Source: Gilvimarinus algae (GTDB lineage Bacteria; Pseudomonadota; Gammaproteobacteria; Pseudomonadales; Cellvibrionaceae). From it: a stretch of 64,000 bases of DNA. Below, one piece after another: positions 1-10,600 of the stretch. Location of the stretch: contig NZ_JAULRT010000032.1 in NCBI RefSeq assembly GCF_030518215.1, positions 248,001 to 312,000 on the forward strand, in the 5' to 3' direction. A program made the position numbers and the translations under genes. The stretch's first letter is position 1. Every line of letters starts with the position of its first letter. The notes beneath the pieces are model-generated. The model did no database searches. It saw only the letters and a list, made by a program, of their open reading frames with translations, and was not told where the DNA came from.

Positions 1-1
1 C

Positions 2-328
2 TCGGCAGAAGCCGCGGGCTACAAAGTAATGAGTTTTGATTCCCTGTCCGATGTGGCCGGTTTTCTCACCCGTGCCAATTACTTTATTGGCTGCGATTCA
101 GGTCTTGGGCATTTGGCGTCGTGCCTCGGAGTTCCCACGGTCTCCATTGCTATTCGCCGCGGCACCGCGCGCCTGTGGGCACCGTCCTGGCACATCAGCG
201 AAGTGGTATTGGCGCCTTCATGGCTGTTTTGCCGGCCATTGAAAACCCGCTATTGGAAGCGTGCTCTAGGCCCCAAGCAAGTTATGAAAAGTTTTCGGCG
301 TTTGGTGGCTCGCACCGAGATCGCCTAG
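2..328 (+). CDS. Glycosyltransferase family 9 (heptosyltransferase-like), C-terminal part
   Basis: The reading frame is open from the window edge, so the true start lies upstream; 108 residues are visible. The stretch FIGCDSGLGHLASCLGVPTV is the conserved C-terminal nucleotide-sugar binding motif of family 9 glycosyltransferases (D-S-G-x-x-H-x-A-x-x-x-G-x-P), which add sugars to the lipopolysaccharide core in the cytoplasm. An ATG at 29 is internal to the domain and unlikely to be the start. The next gene is convergent. Which heptosyltransferase-like subfamily it belongs to cannot be told from the fragment. Confidence 0.75.
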   Translation, partial: SAEAAGYKVMSFDSLSDVAGFLTRANYFIGCDSGLGHLASCLGVPTVSIAIRRGTARLWAPSWHISEVVLAPSWLFCRPLKTRYWKRALGPKQVMKSFRRLVARTEIA

Positions 329-336
329 GTCGCGAA

Positions 337-1008
337 CTAATGCCGCAAGTAGACACGGCGGTAGGCCAGAAAAGCGAGCATGAGAGTCACGGGTACACCG
401 AGCTCAATCACCTCCTCGGTAATCGTGGTGAGCACCTCACTGTGATGCGGTAGGTGAATGCCAAAGTCGGCCAGTTTGCGGGCGGCGCCATCCAGAGCCC
501 GGGCAATGATCAGCATGGCTCCGGCGAAGCCGGTGATCAGGGATACCGCCTCCAGCCGCAGAACACTGCCGAGCAGGGTGCGGGCATAGCGACGAATCAG
601 GGTGATGAACAGCGCCACCACGGCCAGGATCACCAACAGAGTAATGCCCTTTTCCAGGATAGAGACGTCCGGTGCACGCAGGGTGGCGGATTTGAATAGC
701 CCATACGTCGAAAAGCGCTTGTCAAAGTCCATCTCCCGCAGCCCCAGCAGAGTGACCGTGATAATCAGTGGCCAGTGGTGGCGGACCACATGGGAGCCTC
801 CCAGGCACACCATCAGCGCGGCGCAGACAAAGTAGCCCATGGCCGAGGCAAAATCGATGGGGCCGCCTTCGCGCGCTGCCTGCATTGCGGCGACATCCCC
901 GGCGCTGATGTAGTAGTACACCGTTACGGCGATGGCGATGATGACCATGGCCAGCAACAACAGATAGCGCAGTGGACGAAGGGGTAGGGCGTTGGTTGTG
1001 GTATTCAT
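337..1008 (-). CDS. Polytopic inner-membrane protein, unknown function
   Basis: A 223-residue protein with about five or six hydrophobic segments: near residues 13-34, 52-71, 78-93, 119-138, 149-170 and 198-217. A conserved-looking polar loop, LREMDFDKRF, follows the third. I do not recognise the family. It is convergent with the glycosyltransferase fragment and lies downstream of the DUF971 gene on the same strand after a ~60 bp gap, so it may be the last gene of the hslVU transcript or have its own promoter. Base composition matches the neighbours, which suggests a resident gene. Confidence 0.6.
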   Translation of the reverse strand: MNTTTNALPLRPLRYLLLLAMVIIAIAVTVYYYISAGDVAAMQAAREGGPIDFASAMGYFVCAALMVCLGGSHVVRHHWPLIITVTLLGLREMDFDKRFSTYGLFKSATLRAPDVSILEKGITLLVILAVVALFITLIRRYARTLLGSVLRLEAVSLITGFAGAMLIIARALDGAARKLADFGIHLPHHSEVLTTITEEVIELGVPVTLMLAFLAYRRVYLRH

Positions 1009-1069
1009 TCAGGCGCGCCAGTTGGAAGTTTTGGCCTGCTATTGTAGCCATCTTGCCCAAAATTGCGAG

Positions 1070-1447
1070 TTAAGGGACGAAGCGCACCGCACGAGTGTCT
1101 GGGTCGCGATCTAGCCCCGCTAGCGACAGCGCCTCTTCATACTCGCGCCAGTAATCCTCTTTGTGCTGGCAAAACGCGCGCAGCATATCCCAGGTATAGA
1201 TACCGGTGTTGTGCCCGTCGTCAAAGCTCAGCTTGATGGCGTAATTGCCTACAGGCTCCAGCTTGAGAATGGTGACCAGACGTTTGCCGTATTGCAGTTT
1301 GGCCTGGCCTGGTCCGTGGCCTTTGACCTCGGCGCTGGGGGAATGCACCCTCAAAAACTCGGCGCTCAGGCGATAGTGTTCTGCGCCGAACTGGATTTCC
1401 AGCTCGGCGCTGTCGCGGTGCAATTTTATTTTGCTGGGCGCATTCAT
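1070..1447 (-). CDS. DUF971 (gamma-butyrobetaine hydroxylase N-terminal-like) protein
   Basis: A 125-residue protein made almost wholly of a DUF971 domain, the small fold also found at the N-terminus of gamma-butyrobetaine hydroxylase and in some Fe-S assembly proteins. The typical region is YAIKLSFDDGHNTGIYTWDML (H-x-x-G-I-Y-x-W). Its role is not known; it often sits directly behind hslVU in gammaproteobacteria, as here. The start codon overlaps the last base of the hslU stop, so translation is probably coupled to hslU. The family assignment is firm; any function would be a guess. Confidence 0.8.
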   Translation of the reverse strand: MNAPSKIKLHRDSAELEIQFGAEHYRLSAEFLRVHSPSAEVKGHGPGQAKLQYGKRLVTILKLEPVGNYAIKLSFDDGHNTGIYTWDMLRAFCQHKEDYWREYEEALSLAGLDRDPDTRAVRFVP

Positions 1448-2763
1448 CAGAGAATATAGCGGCTCAGATCTTCGTTTTTAGCTAATTCACCGAGGTGGTT
1501 GTCGACATAGCCGGCGTCGATCACAAACCGCTCGCCATCGCTGCCAGCGTCAAAGGAAATTTCTTCCAGTAAGCGTTCAAGCAGGGTGTGCAGGCGTCGT
1601 GCACCAATGTTTTCGGTGCGCTCGTTCACATCAAAAGCGGTTTCGGCGATGCGACGAATTCCGTCTTTGGTGAACTCGATGTCGACGCCTTCGGTTTTTA
1701 ACAGCGCTTGCTGCTGCTCGGTGAGCGATGCCGAGGGCTCGGTGAGAATCCGCTCAAAGTCGTCCGGTGTCAGAGCGCTCAGCTCCACCCGAATGGGCAG
1801 CCGGCCCTGCAGCTCTGGAATCAGATCCGAAGGCTTGGATAAGTGAAAGGCTCCGGATGAAATAAACAGGATATGATCGGTTTTGACCATGCCGTGTTTG
1901 GTGCTGACGGTACAGCCCTCAATAAGCGGCAGGAGGTCCCGCTGCACGCCTTCGCGGGAGACATCGGCGCCGCTGGTTTCGCCGCGCTTGGCGACTTTAT
2001 CGATTTCATCAATAAAGACGATGCCGTTTTGCTCCACGGCCTCAATTGCCATGGATTTAATGTCGTCATTGTTAACCAGGCGTGCCGCTTCTTCTTCCTG
2101 CAACACTTTCAAGGCTTGCTTGACGGTCATTTTACTGGTGTGTGTTTTACCGCTGGACATGGAGGAAAACATGTTTTGTAGCTGGTTGGTCATCTCTTCC
2201 ATACCGGGTGGCGCCATGATCTCAACACCGACCGGGGTAGCCGCAACGTCCACTTCGATTTCTTTGTCGTCCAGGTCGCCCTCGCGCAGCTTCTTGCGAA
2301 ATACCTGGCGGGTGTTCGCGCCTGATTCAGTGTCGCTGTCGCCCCGTGCTTTGGGTAAAAGGGCGTTGAGGACACGCTCCTCAGCGGCCTCGGCGGCGCG
2401 TACCTCTACGCGCTTCATGGCCTGCTCGCGCTGCATTTTAATGGCGCTTTCCACCAGGTCACGAATAATGGATTCCACGTCCCGGCCGACGTAGCCGACT
2501 TCGGTGAACTTGGTGGCTTCCACTTTGATAAACGGGGCGCCGGCGAGCTTGGCCAGACGCCGGGCGATTTCGGTTTTGCCGACCCCCGTGGGGCCAATCA
2601 TCAAAATATTTTTTGGGGTGATTTCACCGCGCAGATCCGGGGCGACCTGCATGCGCCGCCAGCGGTTTCGCAGCGCTATGGCGACCGCGCGCTTGGCGTC
2701 GCTCTGGCCAACGATATGGCGATCGAGCTCGTGAACAATTTCACGGGGAGTCATGCTGGACAT
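1447..2763 (-). CDS. hslU: HslU, ATPase subunit of the HslVU protease
   Basis: A 438-residue AAA+ unfoldase (family usual ~440). It forms hexamers that unfold proteins and feed them to the HslV peptidase in the cytoplasm. The Walker A motif GPTGVGKT is at residues 57-64, Walker B is VFIDEIDK, and the I-domain insertion lies between them. The C-terminus ends in SRYIL, matching the tail that docks into HslV. It begins 14 bp after hslV and is surely cotranscribed with it. Conserved and complete. Confidence 0.97.
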   Translation of the reverse strand: MSSMTPREIVHELDRHIVGQSDAKRAVAIALRNRWRRMQVAPDLRGEITPKNILMIGPTGVGKTEIARRLAKLAGAPFIKVEATKFTEVGYVGRDVESIIRDLVESAIKMQREQAMKRVEVRAAEAAEERVLNALLPKARGDSDTESGANTRQVFRKKLREGDLDDKEIEVDVAATPVGVEIMAPPGMEEMTNQLQNMFSSMSSGKTHTSKMTVKQALKVLQEEEAARLVNNDDIKSMAIEAVEQNGIVFIDEIDKVAKRGETSGADVSREGVQRDLLPLIEGCTVSTKHGMVKTDHILFISSGAFHLSKPSDLIPELQGRLPIRVELSALTPDDFERILTEPSASLTEQQQALLKTEGVDIEFTKDGIRRIAETAFDVNERTENIGARRLHTLLERLLEEISFDAGSDGERFVIDAGYVDNHLGELAKNEDLSRYIL

Positions 2764-2777
2764 AGAAGCACTCGCTG

Positions 2778-3317
2778 TCAGTATTCCAGAGATTCAATCG
2801 TCTGGTTGTGGTTGGTATAGATGCAGATGTCGCCGGCGATAGACAGACCCTTTTCGACGATGGCGCGGGCGTCGAGCTCGGTGTTGTCGAGCAACGCGCG
2901 CGCAGCCGACTGCGCGAAGGCGCCGCCTGAGCCTATGGCGATGAGGTCGTCTTCGGGCTGAATTACGTCACCGTTGCCGGTAATGATCAACGAGGCCTCT
3001 TTGTCAGCAACAGCCAGCAAGGCCTCCAGGCGGCGTAGAGAGCGCTCTGTGCGCCAGTCCTTAGCCAGCTCTACGGCCGCCCGGGTCAGCTGGCCGTTGT
3101 AGGCTTCTAACTTGGCTTCAAAGCGCTCGAACAGGGTAAAGGCATCAGCGGTGCCGCCGGCAAATCCGGCCAGCACTTGGTCGCGATAAAGTCTACGGAC
3201 CTTACGCGCGTTGCCTTTCATGATGGTGTTGCCCAGTGAGACCTGGCCGTCGCCGCCGATGACAACGGTGTTGCCCCGGCGCACGGAGAGAATGGTGGTA
3301 CCTCGGTACTGTTCCAC
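2778..3317 (-). CDS. hslV: HslV, peptidase subunit of the HslVU protease
   Basis: A 179-residue N-terminal-nucleophile threonine peptidase of the proteasome beta-subunit fold. It begins [15 protein letters not shown], so the catalytic threonine would be Thr7, exposed after removal of a six-residue propeptide; E. coli-type HslV begins directly MTTI. The motifs [24 protein letters not shown] and the GSGG loop are all present. It is followed closely by hslU. A sigma-32 promoter match lies ~90 bp upstream, with a hairpin in the leader. The short-form start cannot be used because no Met precedes Thr7. Confidence 0.97.
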   Translation of the reverse strand: MEQYRGTTILSVRRGNTVVIGGDGQVSLGNTIMKGNARKVRRLYRDQVLAGFAGGTADAFTLFERFEAKLEAYNGQLTRAAVELAKDWRTERSLRRLEALLAVADKEASLIITGNGDVIQPEDDLIAIGSGGAFAQSAARALLDNTELDARAIVEKGLSIAGDICIYTNHNQTIESLEY

Positions 3318-3349
3318 GTCTTGTCCTTTACATCTTGGCTGGTGGATTG

Positions 3350-3374
3350 ACCGGGCGTGTGCCGTACACCCGGT
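3350..3374 (-). promoter_or_regulatory. Stem-loop in the hslVU 5' leader
   Basis: An imperfect inverted repeat (arms 3350-3360 and 3366-3374, 9 bp with a 2-nt bulge, 5-nt loop) lies between the predicted heat-shock promoter and the hslV start. A leader stem-loop affecting hslVU mRNA is known in E. coli; the equivalence here is inferred from position only. Confidence 0.4.
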
Positions 3375-3402
3375 GCCGGCAGAGGCGGCAGCTAGACCGT
3401 TA

Positions 3403-3430
3403 GGATGGGGGCGCGGTGACGTTTTTCAAG
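3403..3430 (-). promoter_or_regulatory. Sigma-32 (heat-shock) promoter of hslVU
   Basis: On the minus strand CTTGAAA is followed after 13 bp by CCCCATCC, very close to the sigma-32 consensus (CTTGAAA, 11-15 bp, CCCCATnT). It is correctly placed upstream of hslV and just past the stop of the SPOR gene. This matches the known heat-shock control of hslVU and would start a leader of about 80 nt. Confidence 0.8.
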
Positions 3431-3435
3431 CGCAC

Positions 3436-4008
3436 TTAGCCCTCGGGCTTGCGTTTGAGCACCAGAGCGTTATAGCGGTTGGACACCAGAGTCGAGCGCG
3501 CTTTCGACATGCGGCTTGGGTTGTCAAAGGGGCCGACAACCACTCGGTGCCAGCGCTCGCCACCGCGGATAGTGACTTGCTCGGTGTAGGCGTCCAGATT
3601 CAGGAGCAGCAATTGGGCCCGCAGGTTGTCTGCGTCTTCGCCGCGGCGAAAGGAGCCTACCTGCAAGAGATACTCCACGGGCGTCTCCGGTTCGCTGGCG
3701 ACTTCGCTCGGCTCGGTAGCGGGAACAATCTCTTCGCTTTCCTGCAGCAGCTTATAAAAATCAAAGCGCGGCTTGGGCAGCTCCTCCTTTGGCTCGGGTT
3801 CGGTTTGTTGAGTTTCAAGCACGGCGGCGGCAGGGGTTTTGGGTTGAGACAGCCCCTCGGCGGGAGAAATGCCCGCCAGGTACACCAAAAACATCACAAA
3901 AGCACCCAGCACCGAGCCGATAAAGAGCCATACCCACCAGGGGACCTGGGAGCGCGGCGGGGTTTTTTTGCTGGCAGGGCGCTTATTTTTGGCGTAATCG
4001 CGGGTCAT
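3436..4008 (-). CDS. SPOR-domain inner-membrane protein (FtsN-like)
   Basis: A 190-residue bitopic protein with a basic cytoplasmic N-terminus, one membrane segment (about residues 25-47), a Pro/Glu-rich periplasmic linker and a C-terminal SPOR domain (about 112-185, starting YLLQVGSFRRGEDADNLRAQ). SPOR domains bind denuded septal peptidoglycan. The position between priA and hslVU is the usual place of the FtsN-like gene in Pseudomonas-type genomes. I infer a role in cell division, but sequence similarity outside the SPOR domain is too low to call ftsN with certainty. Confidence 0.75.
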   Translation of the reverse strand: MTRDYAKNKRPASKKTPPRSQVPWWVWLFIGSVLGAFVMFLVYLAGISPAEGLSQPKTPAAAVLETQQTEPEPKEELPKPRFDFYKLLQESEEIVPATEPSEVASEPETPVEYLLQVGSFRRGEDADNLRAQLLLLNLDAYTEQVTIRGGERWHRVVVGPFDNPSRMSKARSTLVSNRYNALVLKRKPEG

Positions 4009-4134
4009 GGAGGGCGCTCGGGTAAAAGGCGGTATTTTACGGTTGTGCCCTCGTCTTTCGCAATGAGGGATTCTTCACGCCGCAGCTATGCAAGATTGTC
4101 GACAAGGCTTTATCGGTAACACAGATGTGAAACT

Positions 4135-6339
4135 CTAGCTCATATCCTGAGGGTCGATGTCCAGGGACCAGCGCAGCGCCCGTTGCCAGCGGCCGGCCTC
4201 AATGGCGCTCACTAGCGCTTGTAAAAATTGATGCAGCGCGCCGCGCGACTCGGCTTTGGCTTGCAACTGGTAGCGGTAACGCTGTCCGCGTTTTTCCATC
4301 AACGCGGGCATGGGGCCCAATAGTTGGACCTTATGCGTTAGTGCGGCCGCCTCCACCTGCTGCCTGAGCTGCTTGAGAAAGCTCTGGGGTATCTCGGCGT
4401 TGGGGGCGTCGGCGCGCACCAGCGCCAAGTGGGCAAAGGGTGGCATGCGGGTGATATCCCGCTCGCTCAGGAGCGCCTGGGCAAAGGCGCCGTAACCCTG
4501 ATGCACCAACAGTTGCAGCAATGGATGCTCGCGATTGCGCGTTTGCAAAATAACCTGCCCTGCCTTATCGGCGCGCCCAGCGCGCCCGGCGACTTGGGTG
4601 ATCAGTTGACCCATGCGCTCCGGACCACGAAAATCGGCGCTCAACAGGCCGCCGTCGACATCCATAATGATCGCGAGTGTGACGTCGGGGAAGTGATGCC
4701 CTTTGGCGAGCATTTGTGTCCCCACCAGAATACAGGCTTCGCCAGAGTGAATTTGCGCCATGAGCCGCTCGAGAGCGTGTTTACTGCGCGTGGTGTCGCG
4801 GTCAATGCGGAGCACCGGTGTCTGCGGGAAGTTGGCTTTGAGAAACTCTTCGCTGCGTTCGGTGCCGAGTCCCAGCGGTACCAGCCGGTGACTGTGGCAG
4901 TGCTCGCAGTGGGAGCTCTGCGGGCGCTGAAAATCACAATGATGACAGTGAAGGTGTCTGGGGTTGTGATGCAAAGTCAGCCGCGCGTCGCAGTGGGGGC
5001 ATTGCAGTTGGGTACCGCAATCGTGGCACTGCAGTGTGGGGGCATAGCCTCGGCGATTGAGGAACACCAATACCTGATTGCCCGAAGCCAGGTGCGAACC
5101 AATGGCCGCCAGGCTCTCCTCTGTGACGCCACGGCTGGCTGGCACGTCATGGCTATCGCTGACGATAATTTGCGGCGTGGCCTGGCTGTTGGCTCTTTGG
5201 GTGAGCTGCAGGTGGTGGTAGCGCCCGGCCCGAGCGTTATGCAAACTCTCAAGCGCGGGTGTGGCGCTGCCGAGAATCACGGGAATACCGAGCCGCTGCG
5301 CGCGAACGCTAGCCAGATCTCTGGCCGAATAGCGAAAGCCTTCTTGTTGCTTAAAGGACAGATCGTGCTCTTCATCGACGATGATCAGCCCGGGCTTCGC
5401 AAGCGGGGTGAAAATGGCGGAACGGGTACCGATGACGATCTGTGCCCGACCCGTAGCGGCGAGCACCCAGTTGTTGAGGCGCTCTCGATCGGTCAGCCCC
5501 GAGTGTAAAACAGCTATCTTGGGGCCAAAGCGCCGTCGAAACCGGGCAATGGTTTGCGGTGTCAGGCCGATTTCCGGCACGAGAACTAATGCCTGTGCCG
5601 TCGGAGTGACTTTCCGCACTCGCTCGATGGCCTGCAAGTAGACCTCGGTTTTGCCGCTGCCTGTCGTGCCGTCCAGTAAGTGAGCGGCGAATTTTCCAGG
5701 CGCCAGAGCCTCCAGCGCGCGAGCTTGCTGCGGGTTTAGCGCCAGAGGTGGCTCCGCGGAGAAGTGATCGAGACTGTCGGGATCTGCGGTGGCGATCAGC
5801 CCGCGCTCGTCAAGCCGCTTTAGAGGGTCCCGCGAAAAGCCTTGTTCTTTGAGTGTTTGCCAAGAGGTGGGGCCGTGCTCGCGCAGGTAGACCAGAAGCT
5901 CTGCTTGTTTGGGGGCTCGGGGCAGAGGGGTCTCAGGTAGCCCCCGCCCCTCCGGGGTTAAGTCCCACAGGCGGCAGGATTCTTCCGGCTCAAAGCTGGC
6001 GTCCTCTCCCTGACGTAAAAGTACAGGGAGTGCAGTTTGAAGGGCTTCGCCCAAGGGGCAGTGATAATAGTCAGCGGCCCAGTGGATGAATGAGAGCAGT
6101 TCGCGATCCAAAATCGGTATCGCGTCGATGATCGCGTCAACGGCTTTGACCTTATCCTCATCGACGCCCGGATGGTCAGACTCGCCCATTACCAAGCCGA
6201 CCAACTGACGTCCGGCAAAGGACACCCTGACCCGGGTGCCGGTATGGGGCGCGGTGAGGCAGGTATCCGGCAGCGAGTAGTGAAACAGCCGGCGTAGGGG
6301 CACGGGCAGGGCAACTTGTAGGTAAGGAGAATCGGTCAT
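4135..6339 (-). CDS. priA: PriA, primosomal replication restart helicase
   Basis: A superfamily 2 DNA helicase of 734 residues that recognises stalled forks and starts primosome assembly. It has an N-terminal DNA-binding domain, Walker A GTTGSGKT at about 224-231, the DEEH box ([13 protein letters not shown]) and paired zinc-binding cysteines ([13 protein letters not shown], then HCHHC and HCEHC). The start [15 protein letters not shown] at 6339 fits the family; an in-frame upstream start at 6372 would add 11 unusual residues. It is divergent from rpmE, a common arrangement. Confidence 0.95.
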   Translation of the reverse strand: MTDSPYLQVALPVPLRRLFHYSLPDTCLTAPHTGTRVRVSFAGRQLVGLVMGESDHPGVDEDKVKAVDAIIDAIPILDRELLSFIHWAADYYHCPLGEALQTALPVLLRQGEDASFEPEESCRLWDLTPEGRGLPETPLPRAPKQAELLVYLREHGPTSWQTLKEQGFSRDPLKRLDERGLIATADPDSLDHFSAEPPLALNPQQARALEALAPGKFAAHLLDGTTGSGKTEVYLQAIERVRKVTPTAQALVLVPEIGLTPQTIARFRRRFGPKIAVLHSGLTDRERLNNWVLAATGRAQIVIGTRSAIFTPLAKPGLIIVDEEHDLSFKQQEGFRYSARDLASVRAQRLGIPVILGSATPALESLHNARAGRYHHLQLTQRANSQATPQIIVSDSHDVPASRGVTEESLAAIGSHLASGNQVLVFLNRRGYAPTLQCHDCGTQLQCPHCDARLTLHHNPRHLHCHHCDFQRPQSSHCEHCHSHRLVPLGLGTERSEEFLKANFPQTPVLRIDRDTTRSKHALERLMAQIHSGEACILVGTQMLAKGHHFPDVTLAIIMDVDGGLLSADFRGPERMGQLITQVAGRAGRADKAGQVILQTRNREHPLLQLLVHQGYGAFAQALLSERDITRMPPFAHLALVRADAPNAEIPQSFLKQLRQQVEAAALTHKVQLLGPMPALMEKRGQRYRYQLQAKAESRGALHQFLQALVSAIEAGRWQRALRWSLDIDPQDMS

Positions 6340-6447
6340 TCGCGCTATGAGTATCATCGGGCACAGCCGCAAGCTTACTGGATTTGCAGCCTGAGTACAG
6401 GTCTGGTTCGCTGTGAGCGGCGAGAGGGTGAAATTTGTACATTTTTC

Positions 6448-6475
6448 TTGATTTGGCGGGCAGCTGTGGTAGTAT
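6448..6475 (+). promoter_or_regulatory. Candidate sigma-70 promoter of rpmE
   Basis: TTGATT at 6448-6453 and TAGTAT at 6470-6475 with a 16-bp spacer, followed by a leader of ~95 nt before rpmE. Strand and distance fit; it is a by-eye match only. Confidence 0.45.
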
Positions 6476-6573
6476 CGCCGCCCTCAAATTTGGTATTAAC
6501 GAGCGTTACCGTGCTCGGAGCCCAGCAACAGGCGGGTTATCGGGTGGCGGTATCCACAACACAGGCCAGAATC

Positions 6574-6792
6574 ATGCAAGCTGATATCCATCCGAATTAC
6601 ACCGACGTTACTGCAACGTGCAGTTGCGGCAACCAGATCAAAACCCGCTCTACCTTGGGTGAAGACTTCCATATTGACGTCTGCTCAGAGTGCCACCCCT
6701 TCTTTACTGGTAAGCAGAAAGTTGTTGATACCGGTGGTCGTATCGATCGCTTCAACAAGCGTTTCGGTGGTCGCATCGGCGGTAAGAAGTAA
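6574..6792 (+). CDS. rpmE: 50S ribosomal protein L31 (zinc-binding form)
   Basis: A 72-residue ribosomal protein starting MQADIHPNY. The four zinc-ligand cysteines of the C+ form are present (CSCG and CSECH), so this is RpmE rather than the zinc-independent paralogue. The start at 6574 fits the family; a longer in-frame reading from 6448 has no family support and runs through the promoter region. It is followed by a strong terminator and is probably a single-gene transcript. Confidence 0.96.
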   Translation: MQADIHPNYTDVTATCSCGNQIKTRSTLGEDFHIDVCSECHPFFTGKQKVVDTGGRIDRFNKRFGGRIGGKK

Positions 6793-6826
6793 GAGCCTTC
6801 TCTGACACTTTGGTCAGACGGGAATA

Positions 6827-6860
6827 AAAAGCCGGCGCCAGTAATGGTGCCGGCTTTTTT
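6827..6860. terminator. Bidirectional intrinsic terminator between rpmE and ponA
   Basis: A 10-bp hairpin (GCCGGCGCCA / TGGTGCCGGC, one wobble pair) at 6831-6856 has a T run on both strands, so it can stop both rpmE and the convergent ponA transcript. Confidence 0.85.
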
Positions 6861-6896
6861 GTGTTTGGATCGTTACCCTTGGCTTGATTGAGGCGT

Positions 6897-9377
6897 CTAG
6901 AACAGCTCCTCCGGCAATACCTCAGGCGAGTTTGTGTCGCCATTGCCTTGGCTTGTGCCAGACAGAGGGGGTAGGTTGTCTACCCGAAAAATTTCGAAGA
7001 TGGCGTCCGGATCATTGGGGCCGGCCCGTTTTCCCGTCTCTGGATCGATGCGAACAGTGACAATGCCGTCCGGGCGCCGCGCTGGCAGGTCGGGCTTGCC
7101 GTCTAGCGCGGCACGCATATAGTCAATCCATATGGGCAAAGCGGCAGAGCCACCGTATTCATTTTGCCCAAGCGGCGTGTAGTTATCGAATCCGAGCCAG
7201 GTAATGGTGACAATGTCCGGGTTGTAGCCGGCAAACCACGCATCCCGTGGGCCATTGGTGGTACCGGTTTTGCCAGCAATGTCACTGCGCTCCAATACCC
7301 GGGCGCGCCGGCCAGTGCCTCGTGCAATCACGTCCCTGAGCATGGAGTCGGCTATAAAAGCCGTTTGCGGGTCGAGGATGCGCGGGGCCGGGCGGCTCTT
7401 CTGGGTGGGGTGCTCGGCCTTGGGCTCACTCACCGCTAGCTCAGCGCCTGGTACGGCCAGCAATTCCTCCAGTGTGCGAGCCTCGAGGGGCTCTGCCTGC
7501 TCGGTGGCGCTCGGGGCTTCGGGCTCTTCTTCACAGTCGCGGCATACGGTGGCCGGCTCGGCCTGGTAGGGCGTCTCGCCCTCGATGGTTTCTATTCGCT
7601 CAATCAGGTAGGGCTCAACCTTGTAGCCTCCGTTAGCAAAGGCGGCGTAGCCCTCGGCCAGCTCTAACGGCGTAACGTCGTGACTGCCGAGTGCCAGGGA
7701 CAGGTCATAAGGCAGTGCCTCCTCTTCAAAACCGAAGCGCGCCAGACTCTTGTGGGCGGTCTCCATGCCCAAGGAGCGCAGAATACGGATTGATACCAAG
7801 TTGCGCGAACGGTAGAGCGCTGCGCGCATACGCATGGGGCCGAGAAATTTGCCGCCGTCGTTTTCCGGTCGCCAAGTGCCTTCGAGGCTGGCATCCTCAA
7901 TCACAATGGGCGCGTCATTGATGATAGTCGCAGGGGTAAAGCCGTTTTCCAGGGCGGTGGTATAGATAAAAGGTTTGAATGAAGAGCCGGGTTGGCGTTT
8001 TGCCTGGGTGATGCGGTTAAAGTGGCTTTGATTGAAATCAAAGCCTCCCACGAGTGAGATGATGGCCCCATCTGCGGGGTTCACAGAAACGAGCGCCGCT
8101 TCGGCAGCGGGCAGCTGAGCCAAATGCCAACCGGCTTGTGTGTCGCGTAGGCGAATAACGTCGGCGGGTTTTAGCACGTCGCTGGTAAACTGAGGCTTTT
8201 TACCTTTGTAGTTCTCGTTGATGTAGGGTTGTGCTTCGGACAGGCCCTGCTCCCAGTTTAAAGTGGTGGTGCTGCCATCTTTTAGCATCAGTTCGGCCGA
8301 TTGCTCGTCGGTGCTGGTGACTACGGCGGGCATCAGCCCGCCGTAAACGGGAATGTCTTTGAGCTGATCAAGCCAACTATCGGGGTTTTCCAGCCCGAGG
8401 TTTTGCTCCGGCCCACGGTAGCCGTGACGCTGATCGTAAGTAAGCACCCCTTCAATCAACGCCTTGCGCGCAATTTCCTGTAAGTGAGCGTTTACTGTCG
8501 TATAAACGCTGTAACCATCTGTATAAGCACCATTGCCGTAGCGGGATATCGCTTCCTGCCGAGCCATCTCTGCTACATAGGGCGCGTACAGTTCGGGAGT
8601 GAGGCCATGGTAGCGAGCGCTGATCGGCTCGTTGCTGGCCTGGCGCCAGCTGGTCTCGTCGATATGACCGAGCTCAAGCATGCGCCCGAGAATCCAATTG
8701 CGCCGAATGAGCGCTCTCTCGGGGTTCGCCAGCGGATTGAACGCCGATGGCGCCTTTGGCAGCCCAGCAATCATGGCCCACTGAGCCAAGTTGAGCTCGC
8801 CGATGTCCTTGCCGTAGTAAACGTTGGCGGCAGCCTGAATACCGTAAGCCCGATTGCCGAAGTAGATTTTATTGTTGTAGAGCTCGAGGATTTCCTCTTT
8901 GCTCAGCTCGCGCTCAATCTGCAGTGCAAGAAGAATTTCGTTGAATTTGCGGGCAAAGGTCTGCTTGAACGTCAGAAAGAAGTTGCGGGCAACCTGCATG
9001 GTGATGGTGCTGCCGCCAGACTGGATCTGGCCTGTTTGCAATAATTGTGATGCTGCTCGCAAAAGTCCTCTAATGGACACTCCGTTATGGTCGTAGAATT
9101 GAGCGTCCTCGGCTGAAAGTAGAGCTTTTATATATAACGGGGGGATCTGTTTATAGCTAATTGGAGTGCGGCGCTGTTCACCGAATTCACCAATCAGCTT
9201 GTGATCACTTGAATAAACCCTGAGCGGGGTCTGTAATTTAACCTGCCTCAGGCTCTGCACCTCGGGCAGCTTGGGGTCCAAATAAAGATAGAGTCCGGCA
9301 AATGTGATGGCTGTCACGCCGCAGCCTAAGACGAATAGCCATAAAAGCACCTTGATAAAAGAATATTTTTTAAGCAT
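6897..9377 (-). CDS. mrcA: Penicillin-binding protein 1A, bifunctional transglycosylase/transpeptidase
   Basis: An 826-residue class A PBP that polymerises and crosslinks peptidoglycan at the inner membrane. It has an N-terminal membrane anchor (about 9-30) and the transglycosylase motif EDAQFYDHNG with the catalytic Glu. The transpeptidase motifs are GSSFKPF (SxxK), SRN (SxN) and GKTGTTN (KTG). A Glu/Pro/Ala-rich insert, VCRDCEEEPEAPSATEQAEP, lies between the SxN and KTG motifs. The gene is divergent from pilM, the standard position of ponA/mrcA in pseudomonads. The start fits the family. Confidence 0.96.
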   Translation of the reverse strand: MLKKYSFIKVLLWLFVLGCGVTAITFAGLYLYLDPKLPEVQSLRQVKLQTPLRVYSSDHKLIGEFGEQRRTPISYKQIPPLYIKALLSAEDAQFYDHNGVSIRGLLRAASQLLQTGQIQSGGSTITMQVARNFFLTFKQTFARKFNEILLALQIERELSKEEILELYNNKIYFGNRAYGIQAAANVYYGKDIGELNLAQWAMIAGLPKAPSAFNPLANPERALIRRNWILGRMLELGHIDETSWRQASNEPISARYHGLTPELYAPYVAEMARQEAISRYGNGAYTDGYSVYTTVNAHLQEIARKALIEGVLTYDQRHGYRGPEQNLGLENPDSWLDQLKDIPVYGGLMPAVVTSTDEQSAELMLKDGSTTTLNWEQGLSEAQPYINENYKGKKPQFTSDVLKPADVIRLRDTQAGWHLAQLPAAEAALVSVNPADGAIISLVGGFDFNQSHFNRITQAKRQPGSSFKPFIYTTALENGFTPATIINDAPIVIEDASLEGTWRPENDGGKFLGPMRMRAALYRSRNLVSIRILRSLGMETAHKSLARFGFEEEALPYDLSLALGSHDVTPLELAEGYAAFANGGYKVEPYLIERIETIEGETPYQAEPATVCRDCEEEPEAPSATEQAEPLEARTLEELLAVPGAELAVSEPKAEHPTQKSRPAPRILDPQTAFIADSMLRDVIARGTGRRARVLERSDIAGKTGTTNGPRDAWFAGYNPDIVTITWLGFDNYTPLGQNEYGGSAALPIWIDYMRAALDGKPDLPARRPDGIVTVRIDPETGKRAGPNDPDAIFEIFRVDNLPPLSGTSQGNGDTNSPEVLPEELF

Positions 9378-9468
9378 TTTTTCTATGAGAATTAGAGGGT
9401 TAGCGACATTGGCCGGATGAAGGCTGCATTATACGGGGTTTTTAACTGTTTACATACGTACGTTCTTG

Positions 9469-9496
9469 TTGCAGGCTTAAGTTAAAGTGCTATAAC
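9469..9496 (+). promoter_or_regulatory. Candidate sigma-70 promoter of the pilMNOPQ operon
   Basis: TTGCAG at 9469-9474 and TATAAC at 9491-9496 with a 16-bp spacer, 36 bp before the pilM start, in the divergent mrcA-pilM gap. By-eye match. Confidence 0.45.
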
Positions 9497-9511
9497 ATAA
9501 ACGACGGCTAA

Positions 9512-10599
<1,088 letters not shown>

Positions 10600-10600
<1 letters not shown>

